In this document: one piece after another, positions 7,901 to 15,686 of the stretch | Numbering within the stretch: position 1 is the stretch's first letter | Layout of the letters: the number at the start of each line of letters is the position of its first letter | Assembly (NCBI GenBank): GCA_964392615.1 | Contig: CAYMRB010000232.1 | Coordinates: 1-15,686, forward strand | Source of the DNA: CAYMRB01 sp964392615 | Lineage (GTDB): Bacteria > Planctomycetota > UBA8108 | Length of the DNA stretch: 15,686 bases | Reading direction: 5' to 3' | Made by a program: the position numbers and the translations under genes | Notes under the pieces: model-generated | Database searches by the model: none | Told to the model about the DNA's origin: nothing | Seen by the model: the letters and a program-made list of their open reading frames with translations, nothing else

Positions 7901-8002
7901 TTGCCCTGACTCCCCGAGTCCCAGTGGACGTCTCCCTCGCCGTCACGTATCGTCGCTCGTACGGTCTGGCATACGACTCGTCAACCCGCGCCGGAGTCCT
8001 CT

Positions 8003-9184
8003 ATGAAACCCGCGTTCCTCGCGCTGCGCGCTCTCTCCGTGAGTTGCGTTCTCTTGGCGGCCGCCACGCAGACGAAGGCTCAGCCCGCCGCCCTTGACCG
8101 CGTCACTCTTCCGCGCGTCGATTTGAACGACCGCGACCGCCATCACGTCGTCGTCGACCGCGAGGCCGGGCAGTACCTCGGTCACCCGACCACGTGCCTG
8201 CTCGAGGATGGTAAGACGATCCTCTGCGTGTATCCGAAGGGGCACGGTCGCGGCGGGATCGTCTACAAGCGTTCGAAGGACGGCGGACGCACTTGGTCCG
8301 AGCGCCTGAAGACGCCCGCGAGCTGGGCGACGAGCAAGGAGGTGCCGACACTGCATCGCGTGATCGGCCCCGACGGGACAAAGCGCATCATCATGTGGTC
8401 CGGTCTCTATCCAGCCCGGCTCGCTGTCAGCGAGGACGACGGCACGACCTGGAGCGAGCTCGCGCCGGTCGGCGAGTGGGGCGGGATCGTCGTGATGGGG
8501 TTCGTCGAGGCGCTCGAGACCGGCAAGGGCCACTACCTCGCGATGTTTCACGACGATGGCCGCTTCTTCGCGCGCCAGACGAAGGCCAAGAACCCGCGCG
8601 AGTTCAACCTCTACCAGACCCTGAGCTCCGATGGCGGCCTGACGTGGTCGCGGCCCACCTCCTTGTGGAAAGGGAGCTCGATTCACCTGTGCGAGCCGGG
8701 CTGTATCCGTTCGCCGGACGGCAAGCGGCTCGCAGTGCTGCTGCGCGAGAACGCGCGTCGCAAGAACTCGCACATTATCTTCTCGGACGACGAAGGCAAG
8801 ACGTGGAGCGCGCCGCGCGAAGTGCCGCTCGCGCTGACCGGCGATCGCCATACGGGAAAGTACGGGCCGGACGGGCGGCTGTTCATCAGCTTCCGCTGTC
8901 GCTCGCCGAAGCAGAAGGCGAAGGGCCGCCCCTTCGAAGGCGATTGGGCCGGCTGGGTCGGCACTTGGGATGACCTCGTCGCGGGGCGTGAAGGGCAGTA
9001 CACCGTGCGCCTGAAGGACAACACGAAGGGCTACGACACGACGTACCCCGGCGTCGAGGTGCTTCCCGACGGCACGTTCGTCGTCACGACGTACGGCCAT
9101 TGGGACGCCGGCGAGGCTCCGTACATCCGCTGCGCGCGCTTCCAGCTCGCCGAGCTCGATGCGATCGCAGCCGACGCGGAGTGA
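8003..9184 (+). CDS. Secreted sialidase/BNR-repeat (Asp-box) family protein
   Basis: 393 aa; GGAG at 7993-7996 lies 6 nt before ATG 8003. Residues 1-26 form a signal peptide (core FLALRALSVSCVLLAA, cut near TKA-Q), so it is exported. Four Asp-box motifs mark a six-bladed beta-propeller: SKDGGRTW (91-98), SEDDGTTW (143-150), SDGGLTW (209-215) and SDDEGKTW (261-268). The segments LLRENARRKNSH, ALTGDRHTGKYGPDGRLF and the C-terminal DNTKGYDTTYPGVEVLPDGT recall a sialidase-like family common in Planctomycetes. It probably acts on terminal sugars of extracellular glycans, but I could not assign the Arg triad, Tyr/Glu pair or Asp that define true sialidases, so substrate and activity are open. The following gene starts 7 bp after the stop, indicating one operon. 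Confidence 0.88.
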   Translation: MKPAFLALRALSVSCVLLAAATQTKAQPAALDRVTLPRVDLNDRDRHHVVVDREAGQYLGHPTTCLLEDGKTILCVYPKGHGRGGIVYKRSKDGGRTWSERLKTPASWATSKEVPTLHRVIGPDGTKRIIMWSGLYPARLAVSEDDGTTWSELAPVGEWGGIVVMGFVEALETGKGHYLAMFHDDGRFFARQTKAKNPREFNLYQTLSSDGGLTWSRPTSLWKGSSIHLCEPGCIRSPDGKRLAVLLRENARRKNSHIIFSDDEGKTWSAPREVPLALTGDRHTGKYGPDGRLFISFRCRSPKQKAKGRPFEGDWAGWVGTWDDLVAGREGQYTVRLKDNTKGYDTTYPGVEVLPDGTFVVTTYGHWDAGEAPYIRCARFQLAELDAIAADAE

Positions 9185-9191
9185 CGGCGTC

Positions 9192-12137
9192 GTGAATCGC
9201 GTGCGGATATCGGCCGTCGCGATCGTGCTCCTCGCGTGCTGTCTCGGGGCGGCGCAAGAGCGCTCTCCCGGCACCGACGGGATTTCGCCGCGTTCGCCGG
9301 AGGACAGTCTGGAGTCGATGCGCGTCGGCCCCGGATTGCGCGTCGAGCTTGTCGCGCACGAGCCTCTCGTCGTCGATCCCGTCGCGATCGACTTCGGCCC
9401 CGACGGTCGCCTCTGGGTCGCCGAGATGCACGACTATCCGTCGGGCATGAAGGGACGCTTCGAGGTGCCTGGCGGTCGCGTGAAGGTGCTCGTGGATGTC
9501 GACAGCGACGGCATCTTCGATCGCGGCACGGTCTTTCTCGACGAGCTGCCGTTTCCTACCGGTGTGACGGTGTGGCGTGGCGGCGCCCTCGTGTGCGCGG
9601 CACCCGATATCCTGTACGCCGAGGACACCGACGGAGATGGCCGCGCCGACGTGCGCCGTGTGCTGTTCACCGGGTTCGCGACGACGAACTACCAGGCGCG
9701 CGTCAACAGCCTGGCGTACGGTCTCGACGGCTGGGTGTGGGGGGCGAACGGTCTGATCGGCGGTCTGATCGATGTCGGCGGCGGCAAGACGATCGACATC
9801 CGCGGTCGCGACTTCCGCATGCGCCCGGACACCGGCGAGTTCGAGCTCGTCTCGGGGCTGACGCAGCAGGGAAGAGTTCGTGACGACGCCGGTCATTGGT
9901 TCGGATGCGACAACGGGACGCTCGCGCGGCACTACCCGCTCGACGATCGATACGTTCGGCGCAATCCTTTCGTGATCGCGCCGCCGCCAGCCGTCAACGT
10001 CGCTTCGGGGCCCGACGCATCGCGGCTGTTTCCTCCCGGCGAGCTCGTGCTGTTCGAGCTGTCGGGGCCGCCCGGTCGACCGACCGCCGTGTGTGGTCTG
10101 ACGATCTATCGCGATCGAGCGCTCGGCGACGCCTATCTCGGCAACGCGTTCTCGTGCGAGTCGGTGAACCAGGTCGTACACCGACTCGTCCTGTCGCCGC
10201 ACGGATCGACGTTCCTCGGTGATCGTGCTCCAGAGGAGAGGACGCGCGAGTTTCTCGCGTCGGCGGACAATTGGTTCCGGCCGGTGCAGGCGCGCACCGG
10301 AACGGACGGCGCGCTGTGGGTCGTCGACATGTATCGCTACGTGATCGAGCACCCGCGCTGGATTCCGCCGGCAACGCTCGCGAGGCTCGATCTGCGCGCC
10401 GGAGCGGGCATGGGGCGCATCTACCGCGTCGTTCCCGACGATCGCCGCGAGATCCGCATTCCCCGTCTCGACCACCTCGACACGACCGGTCTCGTGCGGG
10501 CGATGGACACGGCGAACGGCACGGTGCGCGATCTCGTGCAGCAGCAGCTCGTCTGGCGTGGCGATCGATCGGCACGTCGTGGGCTCGAGAGGCTCGCGAC
10601 GACGTCCGACGATGCTTACGTGCGAGTGCAGGCGCTCGCGACGCTCGACGTCCTGGGAGTACTCGACGCGCGCACGATTCTGTCGGCGCTCGACGACTCG
10701 GACGCGAGCGTGCGGCGTCACGCGATTCGCGTCGCCGAGGGGCGCATCGACGACGTCATCGGCGCGCGGCTTCTCGGCAGGGTCGACGATCCGGACCCGC
10801 AGGTGCGCTTGCAGCTCGCCGCGACGCTCGGCGAGTGGGCCGATCCTCGCGCTGGTGCGGCGCTCGGCGAGATTCTCCTCGCCGGTGGCGATGCCTGGCT
10901 CGTCGGCGCCGCGCTGAGCTCCGCGCGCCCGCATGTCGAGCCGATCGTCGCCGCGCTGTCGCGTGCGTCTGCCGGCGGTCGGTCTGTGCCCGCTTCGATC
11001 TGGGATCGTCTGTCGGTGACCGCGGCCGCAGCGAACGACGAGGCTGCGTTGGCCGCGATCATCGAATCGGTCGGCGGGGCGGCTCGACGGTCGGAAGGTG
11101 CGGGCCAGCTCCGCGTGCGCGACCTCGTCGCGTCGCTCGAGGGAAAGGACCGAGGACTGCGGTCGCTGCACGACCGCGCCAAGACGGAACGACTGCGACG
11201 AGCGATTGATGGTCTCGCGCCGATCTTCGCGGCGGCACGGCGCGACGCGATCGATCCCTCGGTCGCGAGGTCGCGTCGCGAGGTCGCGATCGACCTTCTC
11301 GCGCGCGGCGTCGATCGACGCGACGAGGACGGCAGATTGCTGCGCGGTCTTCTCGCCCCGCGCAACGCGCCGGCGGTTCAGGCGGCCGCCATTCGCGCAT
11401 TCGGCCGTTTCCGTACGGCGTCCGTCGCGACTGACTTGCTCGCGGGCTGGAGGGGCTACAGTCCGCGATTGCAGAAGCTCGCGTGGAACGTGCTGTCGAG
11501 TCGTCCCGCGTGGACCGTCGCGCTTCTCGAACGCGGCGTCGACGATCGTACGCTCCTGCTCGTGGTCGATACGACGAGCCGTCAGCGCCTCTACGAGCAC
11601 GCCTCGCCCGCCGTTCGCGAGGCGGCGGCGAGGGCATTCGGCCGGCGCGCGAAGACGCCACGCGCGGCGGTCGTCGACACGATGCGAGCGGCGATCGTCG
11701 GCCTCGGCGCCGGAGGAGATGCGACGCGCGGCCGCCGCGTGTTCGAGGAGACCTGCGCCGCCTGCCATCGCCTCGATGGCGTCGGGACCGAGACCGGGCC
11801 GGACCTCGCTGCGTTGACGGACTACTCGGTCGACGCGCTGCTCATCGCGATCCTCGACCCGAACCGCGCCGCGCTCGCCGAGTTCATCGCGTACGCGGTC
11901 GTCCTGCGCGACGGTCGCGTCCTCGATGGGCTCATCTCGGCCGAGACCGCGAGCAGTTTCACGCTGACGCGCGCGGATGGCTCTCGCCAAGACGTGTTGC
12001 GAGCCGACGTCGCATCGCTCGAATCGACCGGCCTGTCGTTCATGCCGGAAGGACTCGAGGAGTCGCTCGATGCGGGCAAGCTCGCCGACGTCATCGCGTT
12101 TTTCGCCGCGGCGCGGCGAGCGGCGGCGGGGGAGTAG
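9192..12137 (+). CDS. Secreted PVC-type dehydrogenase-domain / HEAT-repeat / haem-binding protein
   Basis: 981 aa. GTG 9192 is chosen because a signal peptide (MNRVRISAVAIVLLACC) begins there; an in-frame ATG at 9159 lies inside the preceding gene. GGAG sits at 9178-9181. LLAC at 13-16 could also serve as a lipobox. Residues ~45-430 are a soluble-dehydrogenase-type beta-propeller (DFGPDGRLWVAEMHDYP, two D-x-D-x-D-G loops, PTGVTVW) of the 'putative membrane-bound dehydrogenase' type found in Planctomycetes and Verrucomicrobia. Residues ~440-830 are HEAT-like helical repeats. The C-terminus is a cytochrome c-like module: CAACH (855-859) binds haem and Met951 in FMPEG is the likely distal ligand. 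It probably oxidises a sugar or alcohol outside the cytoplasm and passes electrons to its haem; the substrate is unknown. It is co-transcribed with the sialidase-like gene. Confidence 0.9.
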   Translation: MNRVRISAVAIVLLACCLGAAQERSPGTDGISPRSPEDSLESMRVGPGLRVELVAHEPLVVDPVAIDFGPDGRLWVAEMHDYPSGMKGRFEVPGGRVKVLVDVDSDGIFDRGTVFLDELPFPTGVTVWRGGALVCAAPDILYAEDTDGDGRADVRRVLFTGFATTNYQARVNSLAYGLDGWVWGANGLIGGLIDVGGGKTIDIRGRDFRMRPDTGEFELVSGLTQQGRVRDDAGHWFGCDNGTLARHYPLDDRYVRRNPFVIAPPPAVNVASGPDASRLFPPGELVLFELSGPPGRPTAVCGLTIYRDRALGDAYLGNAFSCESVNQVVHRLVLSPHGSTFLGDRAPEERTREFLASADNWFRPVQARTGTDGALWVVDMYRYVIEHPRWIPPATLARLDLRAGAGMGRIYRVVPDDRREIRIPRLDHLDTTGLVRAMDTANGTVRDLVQQQLVWRGDRSARRGLERLATTSDDAYVRVQALATLDVLGVLDARTILSALDDSDASVRRHAIRVAEGRIDDVIGARLLGRVDDPDPQVRLQLAATLGEWADPRAGAALGEILLAGGDAWLVGAALSSARPHVEPIVAALSRASAGGRSVPASIWDRLSVTAAAANDEAALAAIIESVGGAARRSEGAGQLRVRDLVASLEGKDRGLRSLHDRAKTERLRRAIDGLAPIFAAARRDAIDPSVARSRREVAIDLLARGVDRRDEDGRLLRGLLAPRNAPAVQAAAIRAFGRFRTASVATDLLAGWRGYSPRLQKLAWNVLSSRPAWTVALLERGVDDRTLLLVVDTTSRQRLYEHASPAVREAAARAFGRRAKTPRAAVVDTMRAAIVGLGAGGDATRGRRVFEETCAACHRLDGVGTETGPDLAALTDYSVDALLIAILDPNRAALAEFIAYAVVLRDGRVLDGLISAETASSFTLTRADGSRQDVLRADVASLESTGLSFMPEGLEESLDAGKLADVIAFFAAARRAAAGE

Positions 12138-12158
12138 TCTTCAGCGGGCTGCCGGCGC

Positions 12159-14978
12159 CTACTTCTTCTGCGAGACGATCACGACGTCCTTGCGCCTGGA
12201 CTCCGGCGTCACGCGTAGCCGTGTCAGTTTGCCGGCGACGACTTTGCCTTCGATCGTCGTCCTCTTGGGCGCGTGCAGCTTGAACTCGACGTCCCAACCG
12301 GCGGGCCAAGCCGGCATCAGGAAGACCTTCTCGCCTTCCGTCTGCAGCAGCATCACCTGCACGGCCCGCGTCAGGATGCCTCCATGGTCCTGATCGGGAA
12401 TCCAATCGTAGTTCGGCCCCCAATACGCCGGGAAGCGCGAGCCCCCGTGGCGACTGCGCGCACGGCGGACGAGGTTCTGGCGCGCGTCGTTCGCGAGGCC
12501 GAGATACGCCATGAACAGGTCATCCTGTCGCCAGCCGAAGTGGCCGCGGTCCCAGCGGTGCTCGAGCGCCGCGACTCCGAGCGGGGCGTTCTCCTTCTCG
12601 AAGGACACGAGTCGGAACGGGTAGACGGCGTAGAGCTCGGGGTTCTCGATGTTGCGCTTGCTGGCGTAGCGCGTGGCGGGCGCGAGCGCCTTCTTGCCGG
12701 CGACCTCGCGCGTCGGCAATTCCGGGAGCTTCGCGCGCAGTGCCGTCCACGAAGCGCGTTGCTTCGCCGTCGTCAGCCGCTCGGGCAACGCGAGCAGACG
12801 TGCGGTCACGGCGTGCAGCCCGGCGACCTCCGGCATCGGATTCGTGCAGTCCCACCAGGTCTCGACGGCCTGGGATGGGTACATGACGAGCTCGCCGCTA
12901 TCGGACGTCTCGTAGTGCTCGTCGAAGAACGCGAGCACCTCGCGCGACGCAGGGAGCAAGCGCTTGCTCAGAAACGCCTCATCGAGCGTGTGCTCCCAGT
13001 AGTCGAGCATCATCCAGACGAGCTCCGGTCCGCAGACCCACTCCCACTTGTGCCAGCCGCTGACCTGCAGCTTGTCCTCGCGTTCGGCCGCGGGCTTCCA
13101 GCCGTACGACTCGCTGAAGACTTCGCCCCAGAAGTAGATGCACTCCGGATAGTACGCGCCGCCGTGGCCGAAGTAGGCGCGCGTTCGGTAGCTGCACAGG
13201 GGCAGCAGCTCGTCGACGTACATGCGGAACAGCGGCTCCATCAGGTCGAAGTCGCCGGCCGTGCACATACTGATGTACGGCAGTCGCGTGTTCTGCCACC
13301 AATAGCCCGGTCCCCAACGGCGATAGTCGGCATCGCCCGGCGAGCCCGGGTTCGGCACGGTGAAGATGTTGCCGTTGAACTTGATCGGATACCGTCCGCG
13401 ACCGGAGCACGCATCGATGAAGCGTTGCAGGGCGTAGCCTCGGCTGACGACGAACGCGTCGTCGGCCGAATCGCTCGCGCCCGCCTCGAGCACCTTGCCG
13501 TCGAGGAACATCGCGACGCGCCCCGATGCGTTGTCGACGATCGCCGCCACGTGAGACCAGCGGTCCGCCGCGAGGACGTTCTTCGCCAGCAGGATGTGCC
13601 GTCCGACGATGAGGCGCAGGCTATTGCCAGGGTGCGTGTCGAGCAGGAAGCCATCGCTGCCGCCGGGCGTGATCTGGTCGAAGATCCGCGCATCGCCGCC
13701 GCCCTTGTCCGGGCGGATCCAAGCCTCGACCGTCATGCCCGGATCGAACTCCCACGCCTTCGAGCCCGCTAGCGCGGCGCCGACCTGGGGCGTTCCCGAG
13801 TACAGCACGCCGCTGCACTTCGGCATGGCGTCGTCGTGGCCCGTCTTCGCCAGTCGTGCCACGTCCGCATCGCTCAATGCTCGACCGAGCACGCTGACGC
13901 GACCGAGTCGGCCACGGAGTCGATTGGCGCCGCCTTGGTCGACGCCGACCTTGACCGCATGGTCGCTAGGCGGCACCAGCCGCGGCGCACTCGTTTCGCT
14001 CGTCGCGACGTCGCTCGTCGTCACGTGAATCCAGCTGCGGCTCCAGAAGCCGCGCCACCACTCTTCGTGCTCGGAACGCCGTTTCTCAGCGGCGACCTTC
14101 CCCGTCCACGCCATCACGCGATCGACCGCTTCGAGCCAGCTTCGCGGTGTCGCGGGGTGCTTCGTCAGTACGTAGGCGCTGAAACGATGCGCGGTCGACC
14201 GCGGCGACTGCAGATTGAGATCATCCACGCGCCGGCCGTTCTGCGCGGTGATGACGGCACCGAAGGTCCGGTGGAGGAGCGGGTCGTCGCGGAGGTATCC
14301 GGTGAGCCCCTGGACCTCGGCGGTCAGCTTCGGACCGACGGACTTCGCGTTGTGGTGATACCAGCCGATGCGATCCGTCTCGTTGCGCAGCACGGTGTCG
14401 GGCTCGACGACCGTCGGCGCGCGCTGCTGATTCGGCTTCGAGCGATCGAGCAGCACATCGCTGACCTCGATGGTCGGCAGCTCTTCGCGCTTGTTGCGCC
14501 ACAGCTCGATGCTAGCCGTCGCCGTGATCGGGCTTGCGCTGTCAACCGTGACGTGCACGACCGGTCGGTTCGCGTCGACCCACAGGCGAACGGTCGTCGG
14601 GGCGTCGGGTTTGCCGCAGACTACCTCCAGCGTCGCGTCACGGAGTCGCAGCGTCTGCAGGTAGGGCTTCACGCGTGGCGGCGGGTCGAGCGTGACGCGG
14701 ACGCGTCCTACCTTCAACAGGCGACCGTTGTCGCCCCACGCGTCGGTCTTCGAGATGTAGAACACGAGCTGGCCGCTCGGCTCGAACCACGCGTTCAGAC
14801 CGATGTCGCCGTTCCCGAGGGGCACCGAGCCGTTGTAGTCGGTGCTAGGGGAGTCCCAGACCACGTCGTAGCGGTCGGGGCCCGTTCCGGTCGGCTGCCG
14901 ATCCTGTGCGGGGGTTGCGACGCTGAGGAACAGGGCCGCGCCGAGATAGAGAGAAGACGCCATGAGACGTGCCATCAT
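12159..14978 (-). CDS. Secreted DUF5703/GH95-like protein with an inserted LamG-type domain
   Basis: 939 aa from ATG 14978; ATG 14975 is an equally good start with better spacing from GGAG. A signal peptide covers ~1-25 (cut near TPAQ-D). Residues ~36-320 are the N-terminal beta-sandwich of the DUF5703/GH95-like fold (VVWDSPSTDYNGSVPLGNGD, WVDANRPVVHVTV). Residues ~510-940 are the (alpha/alpha)6-type part: VSRGYALQRFIDACSGRGRY, IKFNGNIFTV, YRRWGPGYWWQNTRLPY, HKWEWVCGPELVWMMLDYWE. It probably cleaves an extracellular polysaccharide. Catalytic acid/base residues cannot be assigned, so whether it is an active hydrolase is open. Residues ~321-508 are extra: a LamG/concanavalin-like carbohydrate-binding domain whose halves appear swapped. 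The upstream FG-GAP gene ends immediately before its ATG. Confidence 0.88.
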   Translation of the reverse strand: MMARLMASSLYLGAALFLSVATPAQDRQPTGTGPDRYDVVWDSPSTDYNGSVPLGNGDIGLNAWFEPSGQLVFYISKTDAWGDNGRLLKVGRVRVTLDPPPRVKPYLQTLRLRDATLEVVCGKPDAPTTVRLWVDANRPVVHVTVDSASPITATASIELWRNKREELPTIEVSDVLLDRSKPNQQRAPTVVEPDTVLRNETDRIGWYHHNAKSVGPKLTAEVQGLTGYLRDDPLLHRTFGAVITAQNGRRVDDLNLQSPRSTAHRFSAYVLTKHPATPRSWLEAVDRVMAWTGKVAAEKRRSEHEEWWRGFWSRSWIHVTTSDVATSETSAPRLVPPSDHAVKVGVDQGGANRLRGRLGRVSVLGRALSDADVARLAKTGHDDAMPKCSGVLYSGTPQVGAALAGSKAWEFDPGMTVEAWIRPDKGGGDARIFDQITPGGSDGFLLDTHPGNSLRLIVGRHILLAKNVLAADRWSHVAAIVDNASGRVAMFLDGKVLEAGASDSADDAFVVSRGYALQRFIDACSGRGRYPIKFNGNIFTVPNPGSPGDADYRRWGPGYWWQNTRLPYISMCTAGDFDLMEPLFRMYVDELLPLCSYRTRAYFGHGGAYYPECIYFWGEVFSESYGWKPAAEREDKLQVSGWHKWEWVCGPELVWMMLDYWEHTLDEAFLSKRLLPASREVLAFFDEHYETSDSGELVMYPSQAVETWWDCTNPMPEVAGLHAVTARLLALPERLTTAKQRASWTALRAKLPELPTREVAGKKALAPATRYASKRNIENPELYAVYPFRLVSFEKENAPLGVAALEHRWDRGHFGWRQDDLFMAYLGLANDARQNLVRRARSRHGGSRFPAYWGPNYDWIPDQDHGGILTRAVQVMLLQTEGEKVFLMPAWPAGWDVEFKLHAPKRTTIEGKVVAGKLTRLRVTPESRRKDVVIVSQKK
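13455..14018 (-). other. Inserted LamG-like domain with swapped order (circular permutation candidate)
   Basis: Within the GH-like gene, residues ~342-376 (VKVGVD, GRLGRVSVLGRALSDADVA) match the usual C-terminal strands of a LamG domain. Residues ~408-500 (WEFDPGMTVEAWIRP, FLLDTHPGNSLRL, WSHVAAIVDNASGRVAMFLDGK) match the usual N-terminal to middle strands. The normal order is reversed, suggesting a domain that re-joined its termini on insertion. The order is read directly; the interpretation is inferred. Confidence 0.55.
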
Positions 14979-15686
14979 TTACTCCTTCGCCTTGATTTCG
15001 ATGCGTCGATCGACCCTCGTGCGCACCTCTTGCTTCGCGCCGCCCGGCCAGCGGACCTCGACAGTCACCTTGTCGCGGTGATCGCCGAGACCGAAGTGCA
15101 GCGTCAGGTCGTTCTGATTACCCTGTCCGGTCGCCCCCTCGACCTGGCGTGTCAACACGCGGTCGCCGAGACGGATCCTCGCCTGCGCCCCGATCGCGGC
15201 GCGGTTGATCTTGCGCGCGCCGCGCAGCGTGACCTCGAGCCAATGGCCCGTCGCGCCCGGATTGCGGAACAGCCGTCCACCCGTGACGAGGTCGAGGTCG
15301 CCGTCTCGGTCGAAGTCCGCCCACGCGCCCTGGTACGTCTGCGGGCGGTCGACCCCCGCAGCCTTCGAGACCTCTTCGAAGCGCCAATCGCCCGCGTTGC
15401 GATAGAGGACGCTGCGATCGCCGGAGTAGACCGTCGTGAAGAAGAGGTCGAGCCGACCGTCGTTGTCGAAATCTCCGATCGCCGGCGACGCGTACGACTC
15501 CTGCCAGCGCAGCTTCGCCTGAGCGCTGCGGTCCTCGAAGTGGTACGCGCCCTCCGGGCCGCGGTTGCGCAGGAAGTACGGCCGATCCTGATACGCCGGC
15601 GGATGGCTGAAGTTGCCGACGAAGAGGTCGATGTGGCCGTCGTCGTCGAGATCGCCCCACGCGGAGCCGATCGTGTGTCCCCACGC
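14979..15686 (-). CDS. FG-GAP/VCBS-repeat, ASPIC/UnbV-domain protein (C-terminal part)
   Basis: Partial: 235 aa of the C-terminal region; the start lies beyond the window's right edge. I translated it by hand from the minus strand; no start codon is needed because the 5' end is missing. Residues ~10-150 hold three FG-GAP calcium-binding loops: GDLDDDGHIDLF, GDFDNDGRLDLF and ADFDRDGDLDLV. A C-terminal ASPIC/UnbV domain follows (HWLEVTLRGARKINRAAIGA, LHFGLGDH, VEVRWPGGAK). These proteins (CRTAC1-like) are secreted or envelope-associated beta-propellers; the function is not well established. It ends with TAA at 14979-14981, immediately followed by the ATG of the GH-like gene; the GGAG ribosome binding site for that gene lies in its last codons, so translational coupling is likely. 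Confidence 0.88.
   Translation of the reverse strand, partial: AWGHTIGSAWGDLDDDGHIDLFVGNFSHPPAYQDRPYFLRNRGPEGAYHFEDRSAQAKLRWQESYASPAIGDFDNDGRLDLFFTTVYSGDRSVLYRNAGDWRFEEVSKAAGVDRPQTYQGAWADFDRDGDLDLVTGGRLFRNPGATGHWLEVTLRGARKINRAAIGAQARIRLGDRVLTRQVEGATGQGNQNDLTLHFGLGDHRDKVTVEVRWPGGAKQEVRTRVDRRIEIKAKE

Noticed and set aside
11267..11300. GTCGCGAG-type direct repeats
   Set aside because: They lie inside the HEAT-coding region and are explained by Arg/Val/Ala codon bias.
9084..11990. 968-aa minus-strand frame opposite the haem-dehydrogenase gene
   Set aside because: Its composition is Arg/Asp-rich with no domain, and the opposite strand has a full, motif-rich coding sequence. It arises from GC-biased codons.
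12273..13772. 499-aa plus-strand frame opposite the GH-like gene
   Set aside because: No signal peptide, ribosome binding site or domain was seen. It is antisense to a well-supported coding region.
15118..15684. 188-aa minus-strand frame at the right end
   Set aside because: It is the wrong frame of the FG-GAP/ASPIC gene; the correct frame has FG-GAP loops and an ASPIC domain up to the window edge.

Overview
The window is high-GC DNA from what is most likely a member of the phylum Planctomycetota. The inference rests on the protein families: a dockerin-like secreted protein, a large secreted dehydrogenase/HEAT/haem-binding protein of the type expanded in Planctomycetes and Verrucomicrobia, an FG-GAP plus ASPIC/UnbV secreted protein, a secreted Asp-box sialidase-like protein, and a giant Ser/Thr kinase fusion. 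No rRNA, tRNA, CRISPR array, transposase or phage gene was seen. The GC-rich codon bias creates very long antisense open frames that I treat as shadows.

Layout: (1) ~71-4976 (+), a multidomain regulator: Ser/Thr kinase, AAA_16/STAND-like ATPase, winged helix, TPR array, sigma-54-type AAA+ domain and Fis-type HTH. Its N-terminal kinase lobe is in another frame (71-250) with no usable start codon, so the 5' end is broken by mutation or sequence error. (2) 4986-5687 (-), a secreted dockerin-like Cys-rich protein, tail to tail with the kinase gene. (3) 5688-6047, a 360-bp divergent intergenic region with a perfect 9-bp hairpin, hexamer repeats and a weak candidate promoter. (4) 6048-7844 (+), a lipoprotein with a DUF4382-like domain and DUF5666-like repeats. 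(5) 7845-8002, a spacer with a 7-unit hexamer repeat. (6) 8003-9184 (+), a secreted sialidase/BNR-repeat protein. (7) 9192-12137 (+), a secreted dehydrogenase-propeller/HEAT/cytochrome c protein, 7 bp after the previous gene. (8) 12159-14978 (-), a secreted glycoside-hydrolase-like (DUF5703/GH95-like) protein carrying an apparently rearranged LamG domain. (9) 14979-15686 (-), the C-terminal part of an FG-GAP/ASPIC-UnbV protein whose stop codon abuts the start of gene 8.

Taken together, 8003-15686 looks like an envelope or secreted glycan-processing locus made of two convergent pairs (sialidase-like plus haem dehydrogenase; GH-like plus FG-GAP/ASPIC). The left part holds an unusual kinase/enhancer-binding-protein fusion. 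In that protein two signature motifs are altered: the first Walker A has His in place of Lys, and the sigma-54 contact loop reads GAFTDL instead of GAFTGA. It is the best candidate for something functionally new here.
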